A DNA stretch of 64,000 nucleotides from Nothopassalora personata (Eukaryota; Ascomycota; Dothideomycetes; Mycosphaerellales; Mycosphaerellaceae): the NCBI GenBank assembly GCA_033816765.1, contig CM066291.1:1178001-1242000 (forward strand). Reading direction: 5' to 3'. Made by a program: the position numbers and the translations under genes. The notes below the pieces were generated by a model. That model did no database searches. It was not told the DNA's origin and was given only the letters and a program-made list of their open reading frames with translations. Shown here in pieces: positions 32,421-43,619 of this stretch (positions within the stretch are counted from its first letter, which is position 1; each line of letters starts with the position of its first letter).

Positions 32421-35317
32421 GGTTATAAGCCCGGGTTTATGTAGGAGTAAGAGTAATCTATATTAGTACAGGTTACTTGTATCCCTTACTATTATAGCAG
32501 AAAACATCTAGGAAGTAGAAGTCTACCCCATCTATCCTATTAAGGAGCTTAGTTTAATACTAAGTAATAGGTAATCTAGAAAAGGACTCTATACGGCTTA
32601 CTATAAGCTAATACCTTGAAGACACTCTATAGGCAGAACTGCATCGAGATACTATTAAGAAGGACTTTAAGTAAGTCATTTAGAACTCTACTAGGAGAGA
32701 CAGACCTGTGTCCTAGCTCCGAGACTACACCGCTCTTTCTTTACCCTACTAAGCAGGCCTTAGTATCTACACCTACGAACCTTACTATTCTACACTAAAA
32801 GCCTTAGTAGGACCTAAGCCACGACCTTAAAGCATATACACCTTGTTTTATTACATTCAATTTATTATAGATTCACACTAAGAGAAAGGAGAAGAGAAGG
32901 GAACTAAAATCCCAATTCTTAGGAGAGACAACTAGAAGAGATAGTTCAACCTTTAGAGATATAAGATAGAGAGCCAGTTAGCATTCTTTACAATTGATGA
33001 CCTATTAGAAGTGTTATTTAACAACATTAAGGGCAAGAACCTAAAACTCTAGGAAGAGACTAAGATTAAAGAGATTCTTAATGCACTAACATAGATAAAA
33101 CAAAATGCAGCTTACTGCTTTAGTATCCTAAGTAGGATTATAGAAGAAGATAAATTTAAGCTTAAGGGCTCTTACAAATCTAGAAAAGCTACTAAGATAT
33201 AGGTGCATCTCTAGAACAAGTATAGCTAGGTATTACTAACCTATGCATATAAGCTTATGAAACAGTTTGTGAACTTTAAGATAAGTGAAGAGTTCACTAT
33301 TAGATCTACATAGGCACACCTAGTGTCTCTTAAAAGGAGGATTACTAATGTTAACCTAGAGGGCTAGCACTATAGGAAAGCTAATGTAAGAATAACCTAG
33401 CTTTTAAGCTTACTGCTACCTAACTGCTATGTAGCTAGGGATACTATTATAGCTTAGCTAAAGATAGATTATAAAAGGACCTTAAAGATCCTTAAGGCTT
33501 AAGAGGCTAGATTAAATCCCTCTAAGGCTAAGTATAGTATAGTAGCTACCTAGGTTAGGCCCTTAGGTTAGGTAAGATCACTTTCCTACCTTCTCTATAA
33601 GAAGGACTATCTTATTAAGGACTGCCCTAGTCTCTCTAAGGCAAAGAAGGTCCTTAGATCTCATTCCTAAGCACTATTCTCCTAGAATGTAACACTTCTT
33701 AAGAAGAGAAGATCTCTACTACTATCTTTAAGAAGAACACTAAGAGAGAAGTCCTCTATAGAGGAACTTAAGAAAATAGTAAAGAAACTTAGCTCTAATA
33801 TGCTGTTACTCTAGAAGAACTAGGCCTAGTCTCCTTCCTCTAAAACAAGGAAGACTAAGAAAGGTTTCTCTACCTAAGAGCTACCTAACTTATGCAACTT
33901 ATCCTAGAAGACAATGTCTAATAATAATAAGTATAATAAAGTAGCTTACTTAACTGTAGAAGTCTAAGGCAAGTTCCCCTTATTAGAGTAGTTACTTAAT
34001 TCTTATGCTTTATCCTATATAACTAACTAGAACTGCCTCTTTAGATCTATAACTCCCTTAATAAAGAAGAAATAGATTAAAGTAGGAGGTAGGCATTTGT
34101 TAGCTACTTATATTAGGACTGTAGAGATAAGTAGGAGATCTAGCAAGAAAGTTGTTTTAGAAGATGTTCTACTTATACCTAAGCTAGGGGTGAACCTAGT
34201 TTCTTAGAACTAGTTTAGTAAGCAGTTTAGTGTCTAACCTCCTTTATTTTCTCTTATATCCCCCTCTAGCTAAACTGTTGTCTAGACAAGGCTTCTTAGG
34301 GGGGTTCTATTTATTAATAAGATTTCTCCTCTACTATAAGAAAGGGCACATCACTTATTATATACACTACTAATAGAGAATGCCTTTATAACTGCTGAAT
34401 TAGAGACTAACCTAAAACAGTAGGAGCTTTAGCATAGAAGATTTGCACACTTTAGGAAGAACTTACTCTAGAATCTTTATAAGGTAATAGACTTAAAAGA
34501 ACCCATTCCTATTCCTAGGGATAGCTTCCACTAGTGTAGAGTGTGTTTAATAGCAAAGATAAAGAAGTACAAAGGCAAAGTTACTAAGAGAAGACCTAAA
34601 AGACTTGCCCTTGTATCTATTGACATATATAGTCCACTGCTAATATTAAGGCTAGGGTTTAAATACTAGCTTAAGATTATTAACAACTTCTCTAGAAAAA
34701 AGTAGACCTGTCCTCTTAAGAAAAGAGAAGATGCTCTAGTTGCTCTCTAGAACTAGAAGATTAAGGTAGAGAGGAAATCATTAGCATAGTTAAAAGTAGT
34801 TAGGCTTAACAATATAAGGGAACTTATTACATTAGTTAAGCAGTAGGAGAAGGATTTGAGAATTGGGCTAGAGCATACTAAGGTATACAACTCGCTCTAA
34901 AATAGACTAGTTAAAAGGTTAATACAAACCTTAGAAGACTCTATAAGGGCAATGCTTAAAGAGGCTAAGATACTAATTGAATTCTAGCCTAAAGCACTAG
35001 AAGCCTAAACCTATATAAGGAATAAACTACTAAATAGTCTAGACTATAATAGGTTTAAGGTTTCACTAGATAAAGCCTTTAATAGTATTAAGCCAACTAT
35101 TAACCATTTGAAGGTTTAGGGATGCAAAGCTATTATCTATATAGATATAAGATCCTAGCCTTAATAGGCAAGAAGTAATAAACTAATAAACAGAGGTAAA
35201 GAAGCAGTGTTTATTAGATACGTTAAAAACATAGCTAAGGCCTAGCTCTTTTAGGAACTAGACATAAAAGCTGTGAAACAACATATATATATATATAGAC
35301 TTCTTTAAGGACTAACC

Positions 35318-35633
35318 TGTTACGGTCCGGTACGATCGTGCACGTGGAAGAACTTCATTCGTTGGGAATAGGGACACGCGCTGCCAATGAGCGGGCGCTC
35401 TTGTGTGACTCATAGCAGAGCGCTCTTAGTGCTCTACCGAGAGAGCAGGACAGACCGCGCCAAGACATGGCACTATATAGACGACGCTCTTTTGCAAGTA
35501 GATAGGAGCTTCGTGCTCAACTCATTTTAAGTATACACCATATACTGTTTGGGACCACTACCTTCTCAACGAGTCAGAGACATCACTGCAAAGATCCAAG
35601 CCCAGTTGGGATAACGTACAGCGGTTCCTAACA
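35318..35633 (+). mobile_element. Solo LTR of the NA family
   Basis: 316 bp from TGTTACGG to CCTAACA with target duplication TAACC (35313-35317 and 35634-35638). The second half matches the NA LTR (TATA core to end). The first 120 bp differ, with CGGTCCGGTACGATCGTGC and AGAGCGCTCTT-type repeats. Not RIP-mutated although the surrounding Copia element is. Confidence 0.9.
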
Positions 35634-36205
35634 TAACCTAGAGGTAATATAGATCTTAATGTTACAAAATTGAATCTATTAAGCAATGCACTAGCTAGGA
35701 GACCCTTAGGGAGGCTAAGGAAGGACATATCCTTAGAGCAACCTATTTACCATTCAATTATTTAGTAGAGCAGCCTAGTAATAGCCTAGCTAAGAAAGCT
35801 ATTTATGCAACTTCCCTAGCCTCTAAAGAATATAGGGGAATTTTAGAAAATCGATAAGCCAATTGAGATAAGCTTACTAGATCTCTAGGAAAAGAATGTT
35901 ACTAGGACATAAGTAACTACTCTTAGATTATCCCTTAGTAAGAGGAGGGCTAACTATAATATTAAGGGCTATAAATAGAAACAGAAAGCCCCAAGATCTA
36001 TAGTCCCTATACCTAAACTAGCTACTAAAGTAGGAGAAGCAATAGACCTCTTAGAGAACCCTGCTACTTACTACTAAGCTTTCTTTATAGCTATGCAATT
36101 AGTAGATAATTCAGTACTATAGGATAGTGAATTCCTAGAAGAAGTTAAGGAGATAGCCTTTATAGTAACTATAGAAGTCATTGCATACAAGCAAGAGATC
36201 CTAAT

Positions 36206-36402
36206 TGTAAGGGGCAGCCCAGTGGCTAACCCCTACATGTGGCCTTGCATGTGACATGCGGTCGCGACCGGCTGCCAAGCCGCACGTGACACGCATGAGT
36301 ACACCTTGCGACGCGCGATGCGTCTTGAACAAAAGGCAAGAATTAGTTCATCTACGACTGGCAGGTCGTGGGCGTGCTATACATTGCGACATCCCCTTAA
36401 CA
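36206..36402 (+). mobile_element. Solo LTR of the E1/E2 Gypsy family, not RIP-mutated
   Basis: 197 bp from TGTAAGGGGCAGCC to CCCCTTAACA with target duplication CTAAT (36201-36205 and 36403-36407). It is the same LTR as those of E1 and E2, but with CA and TG where they have TA. It therefore shows the unmutated sequence of that LTR. Confidence 0.9.
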
Positions 36403-38067
36403 CTAATTCTAAAGTCCTATAAGGATGCTATAAATAACAAGAAATAGGGACACCTTTAGAAGGAAGCAATCTAGAAGGAGCTAGATGCTCTATAGAGTAA
36501 CAACACCTAGGAGAATGCTGTTCTACTAAAAGAAGCAAACTTAGTTACGTTAAGATAGGTCTTTAATGTTAAAAGAAGTATTAGTGGAGCTATTAAAAAG
36601 TTCAAGGCTAGGCTAGTTACAAGGGGCTTTTTACAGAAGTTTAGTGTTAACTTTATAGAGACATTTGCGCCTATAGTTAGATAGGACACCCTTAGGGTGT
36701 TTATAGCTATTATATATAAGAAGGATCTCTATCTTCACTAAGTAGATGTAAACAATGCGTTTATAGAAAGTACCCTCTATAAAGACATCTTTATGTTACT
36801 ACTACTAGGAGTTAAGCTTCTACTAAACATAGTGTTTAAGATCCTTAAAAGCTTATATAGACTTAAGTAAGCAGCTAGAGATTACAATTAACTCTGTGTG
36901 TTAAAGCTTAGAGAGATTAGATTTACATAGTTAGAGGTAGATCTATACCTACTTATTTATAAGGAAAAAGAGATCATAATTCTTACATATATAGATAACA
37001 TTCTAATTGCTGTACTAAAGTTGACAGATGTTCTCTAGTTTAAAAGAGAACTTAGCAAAGTCTTTAAGATTAAAGATCTTAGTGAACCTAAAAAGATCCT
37101 TAGCATAAGAGTTACAAGGGACAGGAGGAGAGAAATCCTAAAACTTAACTAGGGACACTTTATTAGGGACAACCTTACTAAGATAGGGATAAACCATAAG
37201 AAGGCGGCACCTACACACTCACCTATAGACAGCTATAAGGCTCTTAAACCTTTAAGTCACATAGATAAGAGGTGTAACAAGGTAGAGTACTAGAGTATTA
37301 ATAGTACATAGATGTAGCTAGCAATAATTACAAGGCTAGACATTGCTTTTGCCCTAGGAAGGATAAGCTTATTTATAAGTGACCTATCTACCTACTATAT
37401 AAAGGCTTTAAAGAAGATTATAAGATATCTAAGGTTATATCCTAATCTTAGCCTTGTCTTCTCTAGGCATAGAGAAGGATGCCTAGTTAGATACTATAAC
37501 TCTAATTATGTAATAGACAAAGTAGACAGAGTCTCTATCCTTAGGTATATCTTCTTCCTCTATAGGGCACTAGTCTCTTAGATAAGTAAGAAGCAAAAGT
37601 CTATAGCAACATCTATAATAGAAGCTAAATACATAGCTATGAATGCATATACAAAGCAATCCCAATTCCTAGCTTTACTGCTAAGGGAGATAGACTGTCT
37701 AGAGTTAGTAGGAGACTGTTCCTATTAACTAAGGATTACTAGAAACTAGGAGACTATGTTAAGCTTAAGACTAGTCTAATTAAGAGGTAATAACTAAGCT
37801 ACCCTTACCCTAGTAAGGGATGCACATGTTTATAACAAGTTAAAGCACATTAACATTACCTACAATGCTGTTAGGAAACTTTAGTAGAGAAGGCTTATTA
37901 CTGTTAAGTACACCCTAACATCTAAGATAGTAGTAGATAGGTTCATAAAGCTAAAGACTAGTCCACACTTCTAGAGGTTTGTAAGCTAGCTTAACCTATT
38001 ATAGAGGTCTAAATACTACTAATAGGAGAAGAGCAGACTATGACCTCCCATGTAAGATAAGTAGGAG

Positions 38068-38314
38068 TGTTAATTTGTAGCATCTTAAGGGGAGCTAACA
38101 GTTAGGTTATGATCTAATAGCCTAAGGCATCTACGATAACTTAGCTTGTCGGAAGACACCTTCTCTCCCCTTTAGCTTAGATAGACATCTAACATAATTA
38201 ATACATTGGTTCCTAATATATTGCTATATGCCCTATAGCTATTAGCTAGTTAAAGATTGATCTCTTACTCTACTCCGCTGCTAACTACGTATCCTATTAG
38301 GTCTTAACTTAACA
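38068..38314 (+). repeat. 3' LTR of the Copia element
   Basis: 247 bp, TGTTAATTTGTAGC to CTTAACA, followed by target duplication CGAAC. Confidence 0.87.
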
Positions 38315-38319
38315 CGAAC

Positions 38320-38747
38320 GGTAGTAGCAATCTTATTAGAGATACTAAAGACGCTCTTTATAGTATACTTAAGATAGTTATATAACCTAAAGATTCCGTC
38401 GGCATTGTCTTCTCCGTTACTATCTAGGTATTTCCTAAGGAATGGTTTAACCTAATGTTATACTCGTCCTCTTAAAAAGGTAGTAGTAAAGATAGGCTTA
38501 AGGTTCTTAGGCATAGAGTTAAATAAGAAGTATATATCTATCTAAGAGACCTAAGTGTCGAACTTGTCTCGGTCGCTATAGTAGTATTCTAGCTTACTAA
38601 CCTTAAGGGTGTCGTTACCTATATAAGTAGCTAAGGCATTAATAGCATCGTTCGCGGTCTAAGGTCGTCGGGCTCTACTTGCTTTACTAGGGGCGGGTGT
38701 TCCCCGTTTACTCTATCGGTCTCCTATCGTAGAGGGCGTTTAAAGCT
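38320..38747 (-). pseudogene. Element Y gag remnant, N-terminal part
   Basis: The minus strand reads, after allowing for RIP stops, KFDTQVSQIDIYFLFN, TTFLRGRVQHQVKPFLRKYL and YTIKSVFSISNKIATTVR. This is the Gag core found in many fungal Gypsy elements. It joins the gag piece at 31250-32168 when the Copia element is removed. Confidence 0.72.
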
Positions 38748-38990
38748 ATTAGGTTTAGTATAACCTAATAATATTACAAGTTAAGAAGATAAGCTAAATT
38801 GGGTTTGTTCTCGGGCCGATAGGAAGTCGAGGGAGAGTAATAAAGTAGTAGCTGTCTTGTCTTGTAAAGACTAAGTAGTAGTAAGGTAGAGGTTAGGTTA
38901 TAGTGTATTCTAAATAGTAATATTAAATAGTAAGTTAAACGCCTCGAAGCTATAAGGGATTCTTAGCGTTCCTAAATATAAAGGAAATTA
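38748..38990 (-). repeat. 5' LTR of element Y (aligned portion)
   Basis: TATTAGGTTTAGTATAACC and the next ~240 bp match 16650-16890 closely. After AAATATAAAGGA the two LTRs no longer align; this copy continues into a tandem repeat. Confidence 0.72.
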
Positions 38991-39002
38991 TTATTAATCT
39001 AC

Positions 39003-39110
39003 TCTAATCGGTTAATCTACTTTATAGATTATATAGAGCAATAGATCAATTAGTGTCGTGCTCTATTCTAATCTGTTAATCTGTTTTATAGATTATATAG
39101 AGCAATAGAT
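39003..39110. repeat. Tandem repeat, two 44-bp units with period 64
   Basis: The unit TCTAATCGGTTAATCTACTT...AGAGCAATAGAT at 39003 recurs at 39067 with a few differences. It lies where the Y 5' LTR diverges from its partner and may be a variable part of that LTR. Confidence 0.7.
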
Positions 39111-39199
39111 TACTCTACGGTAGCTGTGTCTTTCCGGCTATAGTTACGCCTACTTAACTATAGAGGCTCTAATTAGTCGCTAAGCATTAGCTTAATCTA

Positions 39200-41312
39200 A
39201 CCTATAATAGCGCCTCGGGTACGAGTTAGTAGCGAGACGCCGGTAGCTCGTCTTTAACTAGCTAGAAGTCGAAAGTAGAGTACTACGGCTACGGTAGGAA
39301 GGGTTACTATAAGACGGAGTGCCGGAATAGACACCTATAGAAAGACCGTAACACGTAAGCGGTTCGTAGGTTAGAAACTATCGAGGCTTTAACTAAGAAG
39401 GGCGAATAGGGAAAAGGTAGAGGACTAGGTAAGGGTCGCTCCTAAGTCCGAGTTTCTATATAGACCCCTTAAGGTAAGTCGATACGAGTCTAGCGCGTTA
39501 CTTACGAGGCGCCGTCGAGACGCGTAAGGGCTTTCGCAAGGCTACGTTTCTTCTAGATAACGGTGTAGATTTAAGCTTAGTATCGTACGAGTATATACTC
39601 CGATACTAGATATAGCCTATTAGTAGTATAAAGCTTCTAAATCTAGAGTCGTACGCGTAGGACTAGGGGCATTACTACGGCGCCTATACGGTTTGCGTAC
39701 GACTAGCTAACGATGTAGGAGTAGAGCGCGTAAGCGACGCTATCTACTATGTAGCGCCTATAGGTAGGCCGTTAGTTATTTTAGGTAGACCCTAGCGGCA
39801 TCGTAATTGGATAGTAAAGGCCGATAAGGATAACTAGTAGTACTACGGTATAGAGACGCCTACGATTTAGTAGCGTAACGCACGCGAGTTCCTTAAGGAT
39901 CTCGAGAGCTTAAAGTAGGTTTATACGATAAGTGTTTAGGTTATTACTATAGTAGTACCCGAAGGAGAGGGCCCCTCGTAGCCTAAAGAATTTATAGACT
40001 TCCGAGATATATACGTACCTAATAAGTAGGTAAAGCGTAAGATACCCGACGGGGTTAAGTATACGATTAATCTCGTTAAAGGAAGAAACCCCCTTTTAAG
40101 CTACTATACTACTAGTCCTTAACTAAGCTAGAGGCCTTAAAGGAGTACCTTACGTAAGTAATAGAGAAGGGGTAGATTAGGTGATCCGTAAGCGAGGCGG
40201 GTACGCCTATCCTATTCGTACTAAAGAAGAATAGCACTCTTAGGCTCTATATAGATTATAGAGGCCTAAATGAGATTATAGTAAAGAACCGGTACCTACT
40301 GCCCCTAATTAGTAAGACCTTAGATAGGCTATAGGGCGCTAGGCTCTTTACTATAATCAACCTATAGGATGCCTACTACCGTATTCCTATTAAGCGAGGA
40401 GACGAGTAGAAGACTACGTTTCGTACGCGATACGGTTACTACGAGTACTTAGTTATACCTTTTAGGTTAACTAACGTACTAGCTACCTTTTAGGGGTATA
40501 TTAATAAGGCCCTTACTAGGTTAGTAGATAACATCTACGTAGTCTACCTAGATTACATCCTTATCTATAGCGTAACGCGTAAGGAGCACGTACGAGCCGT
40601 ACGCGTAGTGCTAGAGAGGCTACGAAGGTTCGCCCTATTTACGAACCTAAAGAAGTGTAGCTTCTTCTAGGAGAATGCCGAGTTCCTAGGATTTATTATA
40701 AGTGTCGTAGGCGTATTGATAGATAGTAGTAGGGTAGCCGTAATTAAGGAATAGCCTAGCCTACGAGTTTTTATAAGATTTAATCCTTCCTAGGATTCTA
40801 TAACTTCTATAGGCGCTTTATCGAAGGGTACTCGAGGATTACGAAGCTATTAATAGACCTACTAAAGGGATATAAGAATAGTAAGAAGTAAGGGCCTCTT
40901 ATATAGTCTACTTACGAGGAGTAAGCGTTCTAACGGCTAAAAGCTAGGTTCCTCGGAGCACCTATCCTAAGGCACTTCGATCCTTCGTTACGTACGAGGG
41001 TTAAAACGGATGCCTTAGGTTTTGCGATTATAGGCATTATCTCTTAGTTGTTTAGGACTAAGTAGTATCTAATTGCCTTCTATTCTCGTAAGATAATACC
41101 TACCGAGTGCAATTATAAGACCTATAACTAAGAGCTACTAGTAGTAGTAGAGGCATTTAAGCATTAGCGACCGTACCTCGAAGGCGCATTATATGCGGTT
41201 TAGGTACTAGTCGACTATACAAACCTATAGGGTTTTATAATAGTAAAGTAGCTAAACGGGAGGTAAGCTCGATAGGCGACGTTTCTATAATCTTTCGACT
41301 TCGTAGTAATGT
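39200..41312 (+). pseudogene. Gypsy fragment E0: gag knuckle, protease, RT, RNase H (E1 family, truncated)
   Basis: Homologous to E1 from about 44370 onward. It begins within gag at the degraded zinc knuckle (YYGYGRKGYYKTEC) and continues through protease (FLLDNGVDLSLVS) and RT (YLDYILIYS in place of YLDD). It ends in RNase H where the match to E1 stops at about 41312. No LTR is present at either side, so it is a truncated copy. Heavily RIP-mutated. Confidence 0.75.
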
Positions 41313-41381
41313 CTACTAACTACCCTATATAGGCCTATCTAAGTTATAGTAGTATAGAGCGGCGCTTATGTAAGTATAGGT

Positions 41382-41407
41382 ATTTGCCGGTCCCGGGACC
41401 GGGAAAT
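41382..41407. repeat. GC-rich 26-bp palindrome, copy 1 (left end of A)
   Basis: ATTTGCCGGTCCC followed by its near mirror GGGACCGGGAAAT. It stands out as CCGG/CCCGGG-rich inside very AT-rich RIP DNA. Confidence 0.8.
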
Positions 41408-41994
41408 TAGATTACGTAACGAGTAGCGTAGTAGCTAGATAAAATAAGAGGAGTAGCGGACCTAAACCCCTATGCCCTCTACTCGAGAGGTATAAATTGA
41501 ATTGTTGCCTTAATGCTACGCTTATAATGCTTAACTGCGTAGTATATATCTTAATAGCTATACTAGGTCCTACTAGCTTACCTAAATGTCTAATTAAACC
41601 TAAATGAAATTTAGGCAAGTTGCACCTAAGGGACCCCCTCTAAACCTAAGGTTAACACAACCTATTAGTCGTTAATATATCCTCCCCTATTACGAACCTG
41701 TCCTTAGGTTCTAAAGTAGTAAGCCCGGGCACTATAGGTAGCGTAGTTAGTCGCTATAAGCTAAGGTAGTCTTATAGTAGCATAATAGCCTACCCTACTA
41801 TTTAGCTTAATATATAAGATGTTAGGTAGTCCTAGGGCCTACTAGCGACAGTTTATAAAGGTCGAAAGGATTTCTCTAATAGAGACCGTAATAATAACGT
41901 TAATAACCGCGACTCGCGCTATGTTAGTATTAATTAAATAGGCTAGATAGTCGAATAATACGGACGCCATTCATAAAACAAGTAAGTGTTAGTA

Positions 41995-42335
41995 TGTTGC
42001 GGTTGGGCCTTGTCCCTCGTCACGTGGGTGGCCTAGGAAGTGTCGATCCTCGATATGTCTCTAAAGTAGTGTGAACGAGAGTTCACTACAAGGTTGCAAC
42101 TTAACACAAGAGTGTTGATTTGAGTTGAGCACGAGGCTCCTATCTACTCGTAAAGAAGCGTCGTCTATATAGTGCCATGTCTTGGCGTAACTGATCAGAC
42201 TGAGCAGACTGATCACTGAGCAGACTGAGCGAACTGATCACTGAGCTGATCAGTCTGAGCGAAGTCGACCTGCTCAGTTTCGGTCCTTCCCGAAGAATGA
42301 GTGGCTGTGGGTTCTTCCTGAACCGAACCGTAACA
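41995..42335 (-). mobile_element. Solo LTR of the NA family, minus orientation
   Basis: 341 bp, TGTTGCGG at the left and CCGTAACA at the right, with target duplication TAGTA (41990-41994 and 42336-42340). It keeps the TATA core (GTCTATATAGTGCC as seen on the plus strand). Next to the core is a repeat tract of ACTGATCA and CTGAGCAGA units (about 42187-42265) not found in the other copies. Confidence 0.88.
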
Positions 42336-42463
42336 TAGTACTAGTAACCTAATAAATCTAAGGACGAGTCTATCGCGTAGCTAGAAAGTTAGTTAAGGGA
42401 AGATAAGTAACTATAAGAAACAAGTAAGATCTAAGGACTAGAAGCATCCGTACCCGAAGCATT

Positions 42464-42517
42464 AACTAGAATTAGAACTAGAATTAGAACTAGAATTAGA
42501 ACTAGAATTAGAACTAG
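42464..42517. repeat. 12-bp tandem repeat (AACTAGAATTAG), about 4.5 units
   Basis: Near-perfect head-to-tail units. It lies within element A, just beyond the end of its minus-strand reading frame. Confidence 0.85.
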
Positions 42518-42588
42518 AAACCTATAGGCTATAGCTATAGCTAGAAATTCAACTAGAAACTAGGAGCCTATAAACCCGTACTAACTAC

Positions 42589-43197
42589 TTAGTTCCACTC
42601 ATTCTTATATAACTCCTTTATCTAGACCTACTCGTTATCGTAGCTAACACTAGTCTTACTAGACGCGTCCCTAAGTAGCTAGCTAGTAAAGTTCCTATAG
42701 TAGTTGCGGAAGAAGCTCTTATTACGCCCTTTACTTATAAAGCACATCTACTCGAGAGTAGTAACTAAGCTAAGCTACTTATCTATTAATTTTATAGCTC
42801 GGACGCGCCAATTATATATCTTCTTATAGAAGAGCTCCGAGTCTAGGCGGACCGTAGCATTAAGCTACCTTCTAGTATTAAGGATAACTTCGTTATCGTT
42901 CTAAGACTTTAAACCCGCTAGGGTATCGGATAGAGGGCTAATGCTACTAAGGTATACGGCCGTAGGGAAAGGATGGCTAGGTACTAGGCGTCGATACTTA
43001 AACCCTATAGCGCTCTTACTCGGCGTCTTAAAGTTACGATAGAGGTCTATTACCTAGTGTATGCTCTAGCTTCTCTAGAGTTTAAGATAGTTATCGTCGC
43101 GGATCTCGATAAAGTAAGGGTTAATCTAACGTAGCGTCTTCTTATGTACGGCCTACCTTATTAGAACGCCTATAGTAGTTACCCGCGTTTACCTAGC
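42589..43197 (-). pseudogene. Element A, unrecognised minus-strand ORF, C-terminal part
   Basis: One frame reads protein-like sequence interrupted only by TAG/TAA codons: VIDLYRNFKTPSKSAIGFKY, LVPSHPFPTAVYLSSISPLS, DSELFYKKIYNWRVRAIKL, and KSFFRNYYRNFTS. The first in-frame end after KELYKNEWN is a TAA at 42589, which could also be a mutated codon. I do not recognise the family. The frame joins 49804-50147 without a shift once E1 and one copy of its target duplication are removed. Confidence 0.5.
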
Positions 43198-43202
43198 GCT
43201 TA

Positions 43203-43398
43203 TGTAAGGGGCAGCCTAGTAGCTAACCCTTACATGTAGCCTTATATATAACATGCGGTCGCGACCGGCTACTAAGCCGCACGTAACACGTATACGTACA
43301 CCTTACGACGCGCAATGCGTCTTAAATAAAAGGCAAGAATTAGTTCATCTACGACTAGCAGGTCGTAGGCGTGCTATACATTACGACATCCCTTAACA
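43203..43398 (+). repeat. 5' LTR of E1
   Basis: 196 bp and identical, as far as I can read, to the 5' LTR of E2. Compared with the solo LTR at 36206 it shows about fifteen TG-to-TA or CA-to-TA changes. Confidence 0.9.
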
Positions 43399-43619
43399 GT
43401 TCTAATTCCTCTCTTCGTTATAATCTATATACGCTATAGAGTCTAAACGCGACGATAGTAGCGCTACGTCTACGGCTCCCCTAAGCCTTAGGGCCTAGTA
43501 ATAAGCGAGGCGTGTAGCCTTAGTCGTAAGGAGGGATGCCCTTCGGGTAGAGGTTAAGGAGAAGGGGATATAGAGGGAGATTAAATAGTTAGAGATCTTA
43601 CGGGACGTAAGCGTACCGC

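Larger units (their letters stand above)
32830..37985 (+). pseudogene. Copia gag-pol remnant
   Basis: With TAG/TAA read as Gln/Trp, the plus strand gives: a Gag with a degraded knuckle (KDYLIKDCPSL near 33605-33640), a protease region near 34000, integrase near 34450-35310, and an RT from about 36530. The RT contains KFKARLVTRGF, ETFAPIVR, DVNNAFIES, SLYRLKQAAR and TYIDNILIAV (the Copia YVDD box). RNase H at about 37580-37720 has an IIEAKYIAM segment. Solo LTRs at 35318-35633 and 36206-36402 interrupt it. Confidence 0.82.
32174..38314 (+). mobile_element. Ty1/Copia LTR retrotransposon, complete but RIP-mutated
   Basis: A 6141-bp element with 247-bp LTRs (32174-32420 and 38068-38314) and target duplication CGAAC (32169-32173 and 38315-38319). 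The LTR starts TGTTAA and ends TTAACA (TTAATA on the left). GGTTATAAGCC right after the left LTR may be the primer-binding site. Gag, protease, integrase, RT and RNase H follow in Copia order on the plus strand. Two solo LTRs of other families (35318-35633 and 36206-36402) are inserted in it. It sits in the gag region of Y. Confidence 0.9.
16650..38990 (-). mobile_element. Ty3/Gypsy LTR retrotransposon Y, split by three insertions, RIP-mutated
   Basis: This is the host element of the nest, on the minus strand. Its 3' LTR is 16650-17029. Its 5' LTR starts at 38748 and aligns with the other LTR to about 38990, after which the two diverge. Coding pieces in minus-strand order are gag (38747-38320 and 32168-31250), protease and reverse transcriptase (28674-26162) and integrase (18849 to about 17300). 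The breaks are Copia (32174-38314), NA (28680-31244) and Z (18855-26156), each with its own target duplication. Without these Y would be about 6.3 kb, normal for Gypsy. The right border is uncertain because the LTR ends in a divergent tandem-repeat stretch. Confidence 0.78.

Noticed and set aside
36256..36447. 63-residue frame in the solo LTR region
   Set aside because: It spans the LTR and its flank with a target duplication inside, so it cannot be an ancestral gene.
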